Notes: a model not told the origin generated them from the sequence alone. DNA of 64,000 nucleotides from Chitiniphilus purpureus (GCF_025642115.1 NZ_CP106753.1:1325501-1389500), one strand, 5' to 3'. Positions 31,720-44,811 are shown, numbered from the stretch's first letter. Program-made: numbers and translations.

Positions 31720-33429
31720 TTATTCGTTGGTCACTGCCATGACTTCCTCAAGCGAAGTCATCCCCTGCTTGACCTTGAGCAGGCCCGATTGCCGCAGGTC
31801 GCGCACGCCTTCGCGGCGGGCCTGGTCGGCGATGTCGATGGCCGTGCCGTTCTTCATGATGATGCGGTTCATCTCATCCGAGATCGGCATCACCTGATAG
31901 ATCCCGACCCGGCCCTTGTAACCCGTTCCCTTGCATGCGTCGCATCCCACCGCACGGTAGGGCACCCAGCTGCCGTCCAGCTCCGCCTCCCTATACCCGG
32001 CATCCAGCAATGCCTCAGGCGGAATATCCACCGGCGCCTTGCAACTGGAGCACAACCGGCGTGCAAGACGCTGCGCGCTGATCAGGATCACCGACGAGGC
32101 GACGTTGAAGGGCGCCACCCCCATGTTCACCAGCCGGGTCAGCGTGGTCGGCGCATCGTTGGTGTGCAGGGTCGAGAACACCATGTGGCCGGTCTGCGCG
32201 GCCTTGATGGCGATGTCGGCGGTTTCCAGGTCGCGGATTTCGCCGACCATGATCACGTCCGGATCCTGTCGCAGGAATGCCTTGAGTGCGATCGAGAAGG
32301 TGAGGCCGGCCTTATCGTTGACGTTGACCTGATTGATGCCCGCCAAGTTGATTTCCGCCGGATCTTCGGCCGTGGAAATGTTGATTCCCGGTTCATTGAG
32401 GATATTGAGGCAGGTATAGAGCGACACGGTCTTGCCCGAGCCCGTCGGACCGGTGACGAGCACCATACCGTAGGGGCGGTGGATCGCGTCGAGCAGCGCC
32501 GCCTTCTGGTCCGGTTCATAGCCAAGCGCATCCACGCCCAAGGTCGCCGAGGTGGGGTCGAGAATCCGGATACAGATCTTTTCGCCATGCAGCGTGGGCA
32601 GCGTGGAGACCCGGAAATCGATTGCCCGGCTCTTGGAGAGCACCAGCTTCATCCGGCCGTCCTGCGGTACGCGCTTTTCCGAGATATCCAGTTTCGAGAT
32701 CACCTTGATCCGGGAAGCGAGCTTTTCCTTGATTGCCAGAGGGGGCTGGGCGATTTCACGCAGTACGCCGTCCTGGCGATAACGGATCCGATAGAATTTC
32801 TCGTAAGGTTCGAAATGGATATCCGATGCGCCGGCATTGATCGCATCGAGCAGAATCTTTTGCAGATACTTGACCACCGGCGCGTCGTCGACGTCCGTGT
32901 TGGCGGTATCGCCTGCCTGCTCCTCGTCACCGCCCTGGATATCGAGATCGGCTTCGTCGACGGCAATGTTCTTGAGGTTGGCGCCGCTGGCTTCGACCAG
33001 TTTGTCGATCAGGACGGCCAGCTTGTTGTCTTCGGCGACGATGGGCTCGACCTGCAGGCCGGTCTGAAAGCGGACCTCCTCGAGCGCCTGCAGATTCGTG
33101 ATGTCGGAGATGCCGACGAACAATTTGGAGCCGCGCTTGAACAGCGGCACCAGCCGGTTGGATTGCATCACCTTCTGGTCGAGCACGCCCGAAGGGATGT
33201 AGCTGGTATCGATCTGATCGATATCGAGTAAAGGGTAGCCGAATGTCTGCGCGCCGAATTCGGCCACCTCCCGGGCGGACATCTTGCGGCTGCTGATCAG
33301 CTGTTCGATGAAGCTGTGCTTGGTGTTGACAGCGTTGTTGTGCAGCGCTTCCGCTTCCGCTTCCAGAAGGCGGCCATGTTGCACCAGCAGACGTGCGAGA
33401 CCGGAAATAGGCGCAGTGGCAGTCGACAT
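31720..33429 (-). CDS. pilB: Type IV pilus assembly ATPase PilB
   Basis: PilB (PilF in Neisseria), 569 residues, the hexameric ATPase that powers pilus extension. The N-terminal MshEN-type region precedes the ATPase core. Walker A is GPTGSGKTVSLY (near residue 325), the Walker B region DPDVIMVGEIRDLETADIAI follows near 390, and zinc-binding cysteines appear as CSSCKAP and CDACKGTGYKGR near 460-505. It is the first gene of the pilB-pilC-pilD-coaE-zapD-yacG unit. A short palindrome, TTCGCA-G-TGCGAA, lies at 33444-33456 just upstream; its role is unknown. Confidence 0.96.
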   Translation of the reverse strand: MSTATAPISGLARLLVQHGRLLEAEAEALHNNAVNTKHSFIEQLISSRKMSAREVAEFGAQTFGYPLLDIDQIDTSYIPSGVLDQKVMQSNRLVPLFKRGSKLFVGISDITNLQALEEVRFQTGLQVEPIVAEDNKLAVLIDKLVEASGANLKNIAVDEADLDIQGGDEEQAGDTANTDVDDAPVVKYLQKILLDAINAGASDIHFEPYEKFYRIRYRQDGVLREIAQPPLAIKEKLASRIKVISKLDISEKRVPQDGRMKLVLSKSRAIDFRVSTLPTLHGEKICIRILDPTSATLGVDALGYEPDQKAALLDAIHRPYGMVLVTGPTGSGKTVSLYTCLNILNEPGINISTAEDPAEINLAGINQVNVNDKAGLTFSIALKAFLRQDPDVIMVGEIRDLETADIAIKAAQTGHMVFSTLHTNDAPTTLTRLVNMGVAPFNVASSVILISAQRLARRLCSSCKAPVDIPPEALLDAGYREAELDGSWVPYRAVGCDACKGTGYKGRVGIYQVMPISDEMNRIIMKNGTAIDIADQARREGVRDLRQSGLLKVKQGMTSLEEVMAVTNE

Positions 33430-33657
33430 GAAATTGTTCTAGGTTCGCAGTGCGAATCGGATGGATGAGACAGGACGCCTTATCGGCGCAGTTGTCCTGC
33501 CCGACCTTAGCTTTCGAAGCAGTCTAGCAAATGTCGCATCCGAGTGGGCATCCCGCATGTAAGCCTGGTGCTCCTGTGTGTCGGGAGGACGGGTGGCGCT
33601 CTTGTCGGGCTTGGCACTTCGTGCGCCGCAACCGGGATTTTGACAGGCCGGATGGGC
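33430..33657. other. Spacer between pilB start and ypjD end
   Basis: A 228-bp non-coding spacer. It must hold the pilB promoter, but I see no convincing -35/-10 pair. The only clear structure is the TTCGCA-G-TGCGAA palindrome at 33444-33456. No small gene or terminator with a T-run was found. Confidence 0.5.
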
Positions 33658-34467
33658 TCAGGCGCGTTGCAGGATGGCCTCAAACACCAGGCGTGAGCCG
33701 ATGTATGCCAGAAGCAACAGACAAAACCCGATCAGGGTCGTCCGGGTCGCCGTACGACCCCGCCACCCTTTCAGGTGCCGTCCAATCAGCAGCCCGCCAA
33801 ATACCAGCCAGGCGGCGAACGACAGCACGATCTTGTGATTGAATTGCAGGGCCTTGCCAAACACCTCCTCGCTGAAGAGGGCTCCGGTGGCCAGCGCAAG
33901 CGTCAGCCAGCCAAAACCGAGGCCGATGCATGCGAACAACAGCCGCTCCAGCGACATCAGCGGCGGCAGCTTTTGCACCAGCAGATGCGCATCGGCGCGA
34001 TGGAGCCGCTGATCGGCAATGCGCATCAGCAGCGCGATGCCGGCCGCGTTGGCGAGCAGCCCGTAGGCCAGCATCGCCGCCAAAAAGTGCAGCCGCGACA
34101 GCGCATTCTGCGGATAGGTTAAGAGATGGCCTGCCGGCAGCAGCAGGCTTGCGCCCAACAGCGCGATCACCAGCGCCAGCAGTGGTGGCTGCAAGCCATC
34201 CAGTGGAAAGGACAATTGCCCCACCAGGTAGACCAGCAGTGCAAGCCATGCCGTCATCGACAGCGCTTCGGCCGCACCGAAATGCAAGGGTGGGTTGGCC
34301 AGCGGTGGCCACAGTGCCAATCCATGCAATGCCAATGCCAGCAACAGGCCCGCATTCTCGAGGCCGGGTCGGGCTGGCGCTGCGGCGGCAAGGCGGGTTC
34401 GGCAGAACTGCCAGCCAAGCAGGACATACAGTGCAAGCGCGGTAAGGGCGAGCCAGGGCACGGGCAT
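33658..34467 (-). CDS. ypjD: YpjD/CcsA-HemX family membrane protein
   Basis: A 269-residue integral membrane protein with about eight hydrophobic segments, of the cytochrome c assembly (CcsA/HemX-like) family, which includes E. coli YpjD. The conserved part has histidine-containing helices such as LSRLHFLAAMLAYGLLANAA and LQFNHKIVLSFAAWLVFG. The WGxWxWD tryptophan-rich haem loop of true CcsA is not evident, so a haem-handling role is uncertain. It is divergent from ffh, a common arrangement in Proteobacteria. Confidence 0.85.
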   Translation of the reverse strand: MPVPWLALTALALYVLLGWQFCRTRLAAAAPARPGLENAGLLLALALHGLALWPPLANPPLHFGAAEALSMTAWLALLVYLVGQLSFPLDGLQPPLLALVIALLGASLLLPAGHLLTYPQNALSRLHFLAAMLAYGLLANAAGIALLMRIADQRLHRADAHLLVQKLPPLMSLERLLFACIGLGFGWLTLALATGALFSEEVFGKALQFNHKIVLSFAAWLVFGGLLIGRHLKGWRGRTATRTTLIGFCLLLLAYIGSRLVFEAILQRA

Positions 34468-34548
34468 AGTGGGTTAGAATCGGCGGGTCCACTAGTCTAG
34501 CAGAGCGGGATGCCGTGCGTGCTGCCGGTACCGTCAAGGGTTTGAAGC

Positions 34549-35898
34549 ATGTTTGAGAATCTCTCCGGTCGTCTGGGCAATGTCGTCAAAACGTTGCGCG
34601 GCAATGCGCGGCTGACCGAATCCAATGTCCAGGACGCGTTGCGCGATGTACGCATGGCGCTCTTGGAGGCCGACGTGGCGTTGCCCGTCGTCAAGCAGTT
34701 CATCGCCGACGTCAAGGAGCGTGCGCTGGGTCAGGAGGTGATCGGCAGCCTCACCCCAGGCCAGGCCTTGATCGGCGTGGTGTACGAAGAACTGACCAAG
34801 CTGATGGGGGCGCACAACGATGCGCTCAACCTTGCCGCGGTGCCGCCGGCGGTGATCCTGATGGCCGGCCTGCAGGGCGCCGGCAAGACCACCACCTCAG
34901 GCAAGCTCGCCAAGCGGCTCAAGGAAGAGCACAGGAAAAAGGTGCTGCTGGTATCGGCCGACGTCTATCGACCGGCTGCGATCGAGCAGTTGAAGACCTT
35001 GGCGGCGCAGCTGGACGTCGAATGGTTTCCCTCGGACGTGACGCAACGGCCGGTGGAGATCGCCCTGGCTGCGCTCGATCACGCCAAGCGGCATTTCCAT
35101 GATGTATTGATCGTCGACACCGCCGGGCGTCTTGCCATCGACGAAGCGATGATGGCGGAGATCCAGGCGCTGCACGCCGCGATCAAGCCGGTCGAGACGT
35201 TGTTCGTGGTCGATGCGATGCAGGGGCAGGATGCGGTGAATACCGCACAGGCGTTCGGTGCAGCACTGCCGCTGACCGGGGTGGTGCTGACCAAGATGGA
35301 CGGCGATGCGCGGGGCGGGGCGGCACTGTCGGTGCGCCATGTCACCGGCAAGCCGATCAAGTTCATCGGCGTGGGCGAAAAGCTGACCGGGCTGGAGCCG
35401 TTCTATCCGGACCGCGTGGCAAGCCGAATTCTCGACATGGGGGATGTGCTCAGCCTGATCGAGGATGTCCAGAAGACGGTCGACGAGGCCGAAGCCCTCA
35501 GGATGATGAAGAAGGTGAAGTCCGGCAAGGGCTTCGACCTGGAGGACTTCAAGCTGCAGATCCAGCAGATGAAGAAGATGGGGGGCATGTCCGCACTGCT
35601 GGACAAGCTTCCCGGGGCCGGGCAGTTGACCGAGCTGGCCAACAATCAGGCTTCCGACAAGGCGGTGGCGCGGATCGAAGGCATCATCAATTCGATGACG
35701 CCGCAGGAGCGGCGCAAGCCCGAACTGCTCAAGGCCAGCCGCAAGCGCCGCATCGCTGCCGGTGCCGGGGTGTCGGTGCAGGAGGTCAACCGCCTCCTCA
35801 ACCAGTTCGAGCAGACCCAAAAGATGATGAAGCAGTTCTCCAAGGGGGGGATGGCCAAGATGATGCGGAGCATGAAAGGGATGTTGCCGGGCCTGTAG
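34549..35898 (+). CDS. ffh: Signal recognition particle protein Ffh
   Basis: Ffh (SRP54), 449 residues, the GTPase that with 4.5S RNA recognises signal sequences and docks at FtsY. The N domain precedes the G domain with GLQGAGKT at residues 107-114, VDTAGR near 190 and TKMDGDARGG near 247. The methionine-rich M domain (about 300-449) includes QMKKMGGMSALLDKLPG and a Met-rich tail. It is followed by a promoter and the rpsP-rimM-trmD-rplS unit. The 4.5S RNA gene is not in the window. Confidence 0.98.
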   Translation: MFENLSGRLGNVVKTLRGNARLTESNVQDALRDVRMALLEADVALPVVKQFIADVKERALGQEVIGSLTPGQALIGVVYEELTKLMGAHNDALNLAAVPPAVILMAGLQGAGKTTTSGKLAKRLKEEHRKKVLLVSADVYRPAAIEQLKTLAAQLDVEWFPSDVTQRPVEIALAALDHAKRHFHDVLIVDTAGRLAIDEAMMAEIQALHAAIKPVETLFVVDAMQGQDAVNTAQAFGAALPLTGVVLTKMDGDARGGAALSVRHVTGKPIKFIGVGEKLTGLEPFYPDRVASRILDMGDVLSLIEDVQKTVDEAEALRMMKKVKSGKGFDLEDFKLQIQQMKKMGGMSALLDKLPGAGQLTELANNQASDKAVARIEGIINSMTPQERRKPELLKASRKRRIAAGAGVSVQEVNRLLNQFEQTQKMMKQFSKGGMAKMMRSMKGMLPGL

Positions 35899-35935
35899 TC
35901 GCCGGTCTGCACGCAAGTCTTTGTTGTATGGGCTC

Positions 35936-35965
35936 TTGTGCTGCTTGTATGTGTTCACCTACAAT
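35936..35965 (+). promoter_or_regulatory. Putative promoter for the rpsP operon
   Basis: TTGTGC (35936-35941), an 18-bp spacer and TACAAT (35960-35965) in the 104-bp gap between ffh and rpsP. The predicted start is near 35972, giving a leader of about 30 nt. No terminator hairpin was seen after ffh, so ffh transcripts may also read through. Confidence 0.5.
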
Positions 35966-36002
35966 CGCGAGTTTCGCGTAAACCGATTCCGGGTACAAAA
36001 CA

Positions 36003-36251
36003 ATGGTTGTGATTCGTCTTGCTCGTGGCGGCGCCAAAGATCGCCCTTTCTACAACGTCGTCGTGACCGATTCGCGCAATCGTCGCGATGGCCGCTTTGT
36101 CGAGCGTCTGGGCTTTTATGATCCGCTCGCCAAGGAAGGCCAGGAAAGCGTGCGTGTGGCCCTCGACCGGTTGAACTACTGGGTCGGCGTCGGTGCCAAG
36201 CCGAGCGATTCCGTCGCGCGTCTGATCAAGCAGTACAAGCCGGCCGCCTAA
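36003..36251 (+). CDS. rpsP: 30S ribosomal protein S16
   Basis: Ribosomal protein S16, 82 residues, needed for 30S body assembly. The start [20 protein letters not shown] and the following [19 protein letters not shown] are diagnostic. It is the first gene of the unit rpsP-rimM-trmD-rplS, in the classic E. coli order, and lies 7 nt before rimM. No obvious Shine-Dalgarno sequence precedes the ATG at 36003, where the bases read GGGTACAAAACA. Confidence 0.97.
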   Translation: MVVIRLARGGAKDRPFYNVVVTDSRNRRDGRFVERLGFYDPLAKEGQESVRVALDRLNYWVGVGAKPSDSVARLIKQYKPAA

Positions 36252-36258
36252 GTTTGCC

Positions 36259-36801
36259 GTGACGCGCAAGGAACAGGCCTCGCCCTCGTTCGCCAACGTG
36301 CCCGACGATCTGGTCACGATGGGATATGTGAGCGGGGCTTTTGGCATTCGCGGTTGGATCAACGTCGTCGCCGATACGGAGCACGCCGACAGCCTGCTTG
36401 AGTACGGAACCTGGTGGCTGTGGCAGGGTGGGCAGTGGCGGGCGTATTCCTTCGAGGAAGGCCAGGTCCAGCCCAAGAAGCTTGCAGCCAAGCTCGAGGG
36501 CGTTGATGACCGCGATACGGCATTCGCCCTCAAGGGCTGCCAGGTGGCGGTTCCACGCAGCGCAATGCCGGCGCCGGCAGACGACGAGTACTACTGGGCC
36601 GATCTGGTCGGCATGACCGTGGCCAATACGCCGGGCGAGGTGCTGGGTGTGGTGGAGCGCCTGTTCGAGACGGGGGCCAACGACGTGCTGGTCGTCAAGG
36701 ATGGCGACAAGGAGCGACTGCTGCCCTTCGTGGCGCAGGTGGTCTTGAAGGTGGACCTGGCATCCCGGACGATCACGGTCGACTGGGATCTCGACTACTA
36801 G
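36259..36801 (+). CDS. rimM: Ribosome maturation factor RimM
   Basis: RimM, 180 residues, assists assembly of the 30S head near S19. The N-terminal beta-barrel signature is [20 protein letters not shown] (about 18-37). The PRC-barrel half contains [20 protein letters not shown] and ends with [20 protein letters not shown]. The GTG at 36259 is used, 7 nt after rpsP; an ATG further in would cut into the conserved barrel. trmD starts 2 nt after its stop. Confidence 0.96.
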   Translation: MTRKEQASPSFANVPDDLVTMGYVSGAFGIRGWINVVADTEHADSLLEYGTWWLWQGGQWRAYSFEEGQVQPKKLAAKLEGVDDRDTAFALKGCQVAVPRSAMPAPADDEYYWADLVGMTVANTPGEVLGVVERLFETGANDVLVVKDGDKERLLPFVAQVVLKVDLASRTITVDWDLDY

Positions 36802-36803
36802 AG

Positions 36804-37625
36804 ATGGCGATGCCCGAACGCCGCGTGCTGTTTGATGCGGTGAGCATCTTCCCGGAGATGTTCGACGCCATCACCCGCCATGGGGTGACGCAGCGCGCGG
36901 TCGAGCTGGGCATTTTCGATTTCCAGGCGTGGAATCCGCGCGATTTCACGCAGGACAATTACCGCAGGGTCGATGACCGGCCCTATGGTGGTGGCCCAGG
37001 CATGGTGATGTTGCCGGAGCCGCTGGAGCTGGCAATCAATGCAGCCCGGGCGCGGCAGCAGGCGGCGGGCGTGGCACCGCGGGTGGTCTACCTGTCGCCG
37101 CAAGGCGCGCAGCTGAGCCATGTGCGGGTGGGGCAGTTGGCGACGTGCGAAGGGCTTGTGCTCTTGTGCGGCCGCTACGAAGGGGTTGATGAGCGGGTGC
37201 TGGCGTCTCTGGTCGATGAGGAAGTCTCGATCGGTGACTACGTGCTCTCGGGTGGCGAGCTGCCGGCCATGGTGCTGATCGACGCCATCGTGCGTCAGCT
37301 GCCAGGCGTGCTCAACACGGCAGCGAGCGCGCAGGAAGATTCGTTTGTGGACGGGTTGCTCGATTGCCCGCACTACACCCGTCCAGAGGTTTACCGCGGC
37401 ATGGCGGTCCCGGAGGTACTGCTTTCGGGAAATCATGCCAACATCAGGCGCTGGCGCTTGAAGCAGGCATTGGGGCGTACATGGTTGCGCCGTCCGGATT
37501 TGCTTGCGGCACGCCGGCAGACAAAAGAGGAAGATCGTCTTCTGGCTGAATTTCAGGCGGAGCACCGCAGTGTCGGGCCCGCTTCCCTGCAAGGGGCAGA
37601 AGGTACGTCTTCGCACAAGGAGTAA
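36804..37625 (+). CDS. trmD: tRNA (guanine-N1-)-methyltransferase
   Basis: TrmD, 273 residues, methylates G37 of tRNAs reading CNN codons, using S-adenosylmethionine bound in a trefoil knot. The N-terminal [20 protein letters not shown], the core [20 protein letters not shown] and the knot region [13 protein letters not shown] with [19 protein letters not shown] are clear. It is slightly longer than the E. coli enzyme (255 residues), mainly through a C-terminal tail of about 15-20 residues. ATG at 36804 or 36810 are both possible starts. It is 4 nt from rplS. Confidence 0.96.
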   Translation: MAMPERRVLFDAVSIFPEMFDAITRHGVTQRAVELGIFDFQAWNPRDFTQDNYRRVDDRPYGGGPGMVMLPEPLELAINAARARQQAAGVAPRVVYLSPQGAQLSHVRVGQLATCEGLVLLCGRYEGVDERVLASLVDEEVSIGDYVLSGGELPAMVLIDAIVRQLPGVLNTAASAQEDSFVDGLLDCPHYTRPEVYRGMAVPEVLLSGNHANIRRWRLKQALGRTWLRRPDLLAARRQTKEEDRLLAEFQAEHRSVGPASLQGAEGTSSHKE

Positions 37626-37629
37626 TGCA

Positions 37630-38010
<381 letters not shown>

Positions 38011-38029
38011 CAGGCACCCGGGCAGCAGG

Positions 38030-38059
38030 AACGCGGGCATTCGTGCCCGCGTTTTTTTT
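38030..38059 (+). terminator. Intrinsic terminator after rplS
   Basis: ACGCGGGCA (38031-38039) pairs with TGCCCGCGT (38044-38052) around a TTCG tetraloop, followed by a run of eight Ts (38052-38059). This is a textbook intrinsic terminator for the rpsP-rimM-trmD-rplS unit. Confidence 0.9.
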
Positions 38060-38096
38060 CGGCTAGGATCAGCCCTCACGATTGTGGAGGGCTGCC

Positions 38097-38594
38097 ATGC
38101 CACTGATGCATCCGATTGTCTTTGACGAATACCACGCCATCCTGGCGAGCCCGATCGGGCCGCTCGGGTTGGTCGAGAGCGCGGCCGGCGAGATGGCGCT
38201 GATCGATTTCCTGCCCCATGCTGCGCCACTGCGTCCACCGGCAAGCGTCGTATTGCGCGAGGCGGCACGGCAGCTGGACGCCTATTTTCGATCCCCTGAT
38301 TTTGTTTTCGATTTGCCTTGCCGCCTGGATGGCACTGCCCATCAACTCGCGGTGTGGCAGCAGATCGCGGCCATTCCCTGTGGCCAACTGCTTCGCTATG
38401 CCGAAATCGCCCGGCGTATCGGTTCGGTGCCGCGGGCGGTCGGTGGCGCCTGCGGGCGCAACCCGCTGCCCATCATCATTCCCTGCCATCGCGTCGTCGC
38501 AGCCAACGGTCTTGGCGGTTTCAATGCCAACCGCAACGGCATTGACTGGTTGCCGATCAAGCGTCAACTGCTGGTGCACGAAGGCATCCTGTGA
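38097..38594 (+). CDS. ogt: Methylated-DNA-protein-cysteine methyltransferase
   Basis: A 165-residue O6-alkylguanine-DNA alkyltransferase that repairs O6-methylguanine by suicidal transfer to a cysteine. The active site IIIPCHRVV has its acceptor Cys at residue 130. The helix-turn-helix region has FQxL-like spacing in AVWQQIAAIPCGQLLRYAEI, and the arginine finger lies nearby in RIGSVPRAVGGACGRNP. The ATG at 38097 follows GGAGGGCTGCC. There is no Ada regulatory domain, so this is the constitutive Ogt type. It shares a GTGA overlap with xerD. Confidence 0.94.
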   Translation: MPLMHPIVFDEYHAILASPIGPLGLVESAAGEMALIDFLPHAAPLRPPASVVLREAARQLDAYFRSPDFVFDLPCRLDGTAHQLAVWQQIAAIPCGQLLRYAEIARRIGSVPRAVGGACGRNPLPIIIPCHRVVAANGLGGFNANRNGIDWLPIKRQLLVHEGIL

Positions 38595-39499
38595 GCGCGC
38601 TGCCGGATGAGACGCAGCGGATCATCGATGCGTTCATCGATCAGGTCTGGCTGGGGGAGGGCCTCGCAGCCAATACCGTGGAGAGCTACCGGCGTGATCT
38701 GACGATCTGGGGTGAGTGGCTGGCCGGTGATGGACGACATCCCTTCGCCGCGACCCGCGACGACGTGCAGGCATTCCTGGCAAGGCAGGCCCGCAGCGTC
38801 AAGGCCGCCACACTGGCCCGGCGTCTGGCGAGCCTGCGCAAGTTCTACCGGCACTGGCGCCTGGCTGAACGGATTGTGGACGATCCGACCGAGCTGTTGT
38901 CCTCGCCGCGCCGGATACGGCCGTTGCCCAAGGGGTTGGAGGAGGCGCAGGTGCAGGCACTGTTGCAGGCGCCCGATACGGACAGCGCGGGGGGATTGCG
39001 CGACCGGGCAATGCTGGAGCTGATGTATGCGACCGGGCTGCGGGTTTCCGAGCTGGTGGCCTTGCCGATCGAACGGGTCTATTTCAAGGAAGGCTTCATC
39101 CAGGTGGTCGGTGGCAAGGGGGGCAAGCAGCGTGTCGTACCGATGGGGGACGAGGCGCAGCACTGGCTGAATCGCTACCAGCAGGAAGCGCGGGCGTTGC
39201 TGTGCGCCGGTCGAGCGGTATCGACCCTGTTCGTCAACCAGCGTGGCATGCCGCTGACCCGGCAAGGTGCCTGGTTCATTGTCAAAGGGTATGCCGCGAG
39301 TGCGGGCATCGACGCCGAGCGGCTGTCACCGCACGTGCTGCGCCATGCCTTTGCGACCCACCTGTTGAACCACGGTGCCGATCTGAGGGTGGTGCAGATG
39401 CTGCTGGGCCATGCAGACATCGGTACGACCCAGATCTACACCCATGTGGCGACAGCCAGACTGCAGGCGTTGCACCGCCAGCATCATCCGAGAGGCTAG
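38591..39499 (+). CDS. xerD: Tyrosine recombinase XerD
   Basis: XerD, 302 residues, resolves chromosome dimers with XerC at dif. The N-terminal SAM-like domain contains LAANTVESYRRDLTIWGEWL. The catalytic domain shows MLELMYATGLRVSELVALPI with the first Arg, then HVLRHAFATHLLNHGADLR with HxxR, LLGHADIGTTQ, and the nucleophile Tyr in YTHV. All catalytic residues are present. It begins at GTG 38591, overlapping the ogt stop by 4 nt. XerC-like paralogues are close relatives, but the sequence and length favour XerD. Confidence 0.93.
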   Translation: MSALPDETQRIIDAFIDQVWLGEGLAANTVESYRRDLTIWGEWLAGDGRHPFAATRDDVQAFLARQARSVKAATLARRLASLRKFYRHWRLAERIVDDPTELLSSPRRIRPLPKGLEEAQVQALLQAPDTDSAGGLRDRAMLELMYATGLRVSELVALPIERVYFKEGFIQVVGGKGGKQRVVPMGDEAQHWLNRYQQEARALLCAGRAVSTLFVNQRGMPLTRQGAWFIVKGYAASAGIDAERLSPHVLRHAFATHLLNHGADLRVVQMLLGHADIGTTQIYTHVATARLQALHRQHHPRG

Positions 39500-39559
39500 C
39501 CGGCCGGGCTGGGCGAGGCGCTGCAGCCTGCGCCAGCATGTCGCTACCGCCCGGCAATG

Positions 39560-39584
39560 AAAAAACCCCGGCATGAGCCGGGGT
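39560..39584 (-). terminator. Intrinsic terminator after clpA
   Basis: ACCCCGGC (39565-39572) and GCCGGGGT (39577-39584) form an 8-bp stem with loop ATGA. The A-run at 39560-39565 is a T-run on the minus strand, so it terminates clpA. It may also slow xerD transcripts on the plus strand. Confidence 0.8.
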
Positions 39585-39605
39585 TCTGTTGAGAAGCCGC
39601 GTGGT

Positions 39606-41875
<2,270 letters not shown>

Positions 41876-41879
<4 letters not shown>

Positions 41880-42187
41880 TCGTTTACCTCCATGATGCAC
41901 TGGAGCGGGTGTTGGTGTGCTCGCGCGTGCTCCATTACTTGCGCGACCTTGGTGGCAGCGATGTCCTTGGGATAGATTCCGCAGACGCCACGACCTTCGT
42001 TATGGACTTTGAGCATGACAACGGTCGCTTGTTCTCGGCCCATCATGAAAAAGTGCTGCAATACAAGAATGACATATTCCATCGGTGTAAAGTCGTCGTT
42101 GAGCAGCACGACGCGATACATGGGGGGCGGGGCCGTACGCGTTTCATGCGACGCCTGCTCCGTTTCGAACTGGTTTTCCAGAGCCAT
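41876..42187 (-). CDS. clpS: ClpA adaptor protein ClpS
   Basis: ClpS, 103 residues, binds N-degron residues and presents them to ClpA. The signature [20 protein letters not shown] includes the Asn-Asp-Asp that binds the alpha-amino group. The rest follows the family: [40 protein letters not shown]. The ATG at 42187 ([11 protein letters not shown]) fits homologues; the frame is open for 50 more codons upstream but these are unconserved. It is translationally coupled to clpA and divergent from the cold-shock gene. Confidence 0.96.
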
Positions 42188-42438
42188 CAATGATTCCAAC
42201 CTTTTCCACTTCCATTTTGGCCCGCGCCGGTGCTTTTTCAAGCGTTCCACCGGCGCAACAGTTTGACGATTTTCACGTATGCACGCTTGACCCTGGCCGT
42301 AAATGTCGCGTAAAAACGAAGCGCGTTTGATGGACAAGTTTCATAGCCTTACCGGTAGACCCGTCGTTAGGCCTTGACTTCAAACAGTCGGCGCCAAGCT
42401 GGTGCTGTGTTAATGCTTATCTTGGAGAAAGACCCTAA
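42188..42438. other. Divergent clpS/cold-shock regulatory region
   Basis: A 251-bp non-coding region that must contain promoters for clpS (minus) and the cold-shock gene (plus). A TTGACT at 42375-42380 points towards the cold-shock gene, but no good -10 lies 16-18 bp after it. I see no other confident element. Confidence 0.4.
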
Positions 42439-42642
42439 ATGGCTACGGGTACCGTAAAGTGGTTCAATGATTCCAAAGGCTTTGGCTTTATCACTCCGGA
42501 TGAGGGCGGCGAAGACATCTTCGCTCACTTCTCCGCAATCAATATGCCCGGCTTCAAGACCTTGAAGGAAGGCCAGCGCGTCTCCTTCGAAGTCGCCCAA
42601 GGCCCCAAGGGCAAGCAAGCCGCCAACATCCAGTCGACCTGA
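42439..42642 (+). CDS. Cold-shock domain protein
   Basis: A 67-residue single cold-shock domain, which binds single-stranded RNA or DNA. RNP1 is KGFGFI (13-18) and RNP2 is DIFAHF (26-31), within [36 protein letters not shown] ribosome site precedes the ATG. It lies divergently next to clpS-clpA, the position of cspD in E. coli, but it is shorter (67 against 74 residues). CspA-type and CspD-type functions cannot be told apart from sequence alone. A strong terminator follows. Confidence 0.93.
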   Translation: MATGTVKWFNDSKGFGFITPDEGGEDIFAHFSAINMPGFKTLKEGQRVSFEVAQGPKGKQAANIQST

Positions 42643-42664
42643 TCTGGCTGGCTGTGCTTGACCG

Positions 42665-42689
42665 GCCCCGCCTCCAGGCGGGGCTTTTT
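42665..42689 (+). terminator. Intrinsic terminator after the cold-shock gene
   Basis: GCCCCGCC (42665-42672) pairs with GGCGGGGC (42677-42684) around TCCA and is followed by five Ts (42685-42689). Confidence 0.85.
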
Positions 42690-42703
42690 GTTTGCCCTGC
42701 TCC

Positions 42704-42732
42704 AAAAAAGAAGCCCCGCAGCTGCGGGGCTT
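42704..42732 (-). terminator. Intrinsic terminator after icd
   Basis: The 22-bp perfect palindrome at 42711-42732, with arms AAGCCCCGCAG and CTGCGGGGCTT, is flanked on the left by six As (42704-42709), which is a T-run when read on the minus strand. It ends icd and stands back to back with the cold-shock terminator. Confidence 0.8.
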
Positions 42733-42757
42733 GCTGTTCCGGCATCAGTGGCCCGGA

Positions 42758-43981
<1,224 letters not shown>

Positions 43982-44117
43982 CGTTGGTTTCCCATCTTGT
44001 TGGTTAAATGACGCGGCAACGCTAGAAACCCGCAATTATGGCGTGAACGGCCTTGGTGTGCCAAGTTTGCGCCCGGGCAGCCGCGGGACGGCACGCTGGC
44101 CGCGATAGAATGCGCGG

Positions 44118-44744
44118 ATGGCCAAACTGATCCTGCTCAACAAGCCTTACGGGGTGATCTGCCAGTTTTCCCCGAGCCCGCCCCACCCGACCCTGGCCGA
44201 CTATGTGCCGGTCAAGGACGTCTATCCGGCAGGCCGGCTCGACACCGACTCGGAAGGGCTGGTGCTGCTGACCGATTCGGGGCCGTTGCAGGCGCGTATT
44301 GCCGATCCCCGGCACAAATTGCCCAAGACCTATTGGGTCCAGGTCGAGGGCGAGCCCGACGATGCTGCGCTTGCGCCGTTGTGCCAGGGTGTCGATCTGG
44401 GGGATTTCGTCACCCGCCCGGCCCAGGTGCGCCGGATCGTCGAGCCGGTGGGCCTGTGGCCGCGCAATCCGCCGGTCCGCTTCCGGTCCGCGATCCCGAC
44501 GAGCTGGCTCGAAATCGTGATCACCGAAGGCAAGAACCGCCAGGTGCGGCGCATGACGGCCAGGATCGGTTTTCCGACGCTGCGCCTGGTGCGTTGGGCA
44601 GTCGGTTCGTGGACGCTCGCTGCGCTGGAGAGCGGCCAGTGGCGCGGGATCGATGTGCCGTTGCCTGCCACGGCCGGTGCGGTACACGGTGCCGCCAGGG
44701 GGCCGAAACGACGTGGGCGGCGTGGCCCGAATCGCCCTGGATAG
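44118..44744 (+). CDS. rluE: Ribosomal large subunit pseudouridine synthase E type
   Basis: A 208-residue pseudouridine synthase of the RsuA/RluE family, which isomerises a uridine in 23S rRNA (U2457 in E. coli for RluE). The catalytic motif GRLDTDSEGL has its Asp at residue 42. The C-terminal signature LEIVITEGKNRQVRRMTARI is clear. There is no N-terminal S4 domain, which favours RluE. A basic tail, rich in Arg and Gly, extends past the fold. It is divergent from icd and followed by nudJ. Confidence 0.92.
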   Translation: MAKLILLNKPYGVICQFSPSPPHPTLADYVPVKDVYPAGRLDTDSEGLVLLTDSGPLQARIADPRHKLPKTYWVQVEGEPDDAALAPLCQGVDLGDFVTRPAQVRRIVEPVGLWPRNPPVRFRSAIPTSWLEIVITEGKNRQVRRMTARIGFPTLRLVRWAVGSWTLAALESGQWRGIDVPLPATAGAVHGAARGPKRRGRRGPNRPG

Positions 44745-44811
44745 GCGCCGAGGTCTGCGGCGCGGCATGCCGATTCCGCTAGAATACCGCTTTGTTTTCA
44801 GAGTCATGCCC

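Noticed and set aside
33611..33626. A sigma54-like TGGCAC with GC at the right spacing.
   Set aside because: It points away from pilB towards the 3' end of a minus-strand gene, and the -12 region matches poorly.
42188..42337. A longer N-terminus for ClpS extending the frame by 50 codons.
   Set aside because: The added residues are basic and unlike ClpS; the ATG at 42187 gives the normal length.
42375..42410. A cold-shock promoter starting from TTGACT.
   Set aside because: No acceptable -10 hexamer occurs 16-18 bp downstream.
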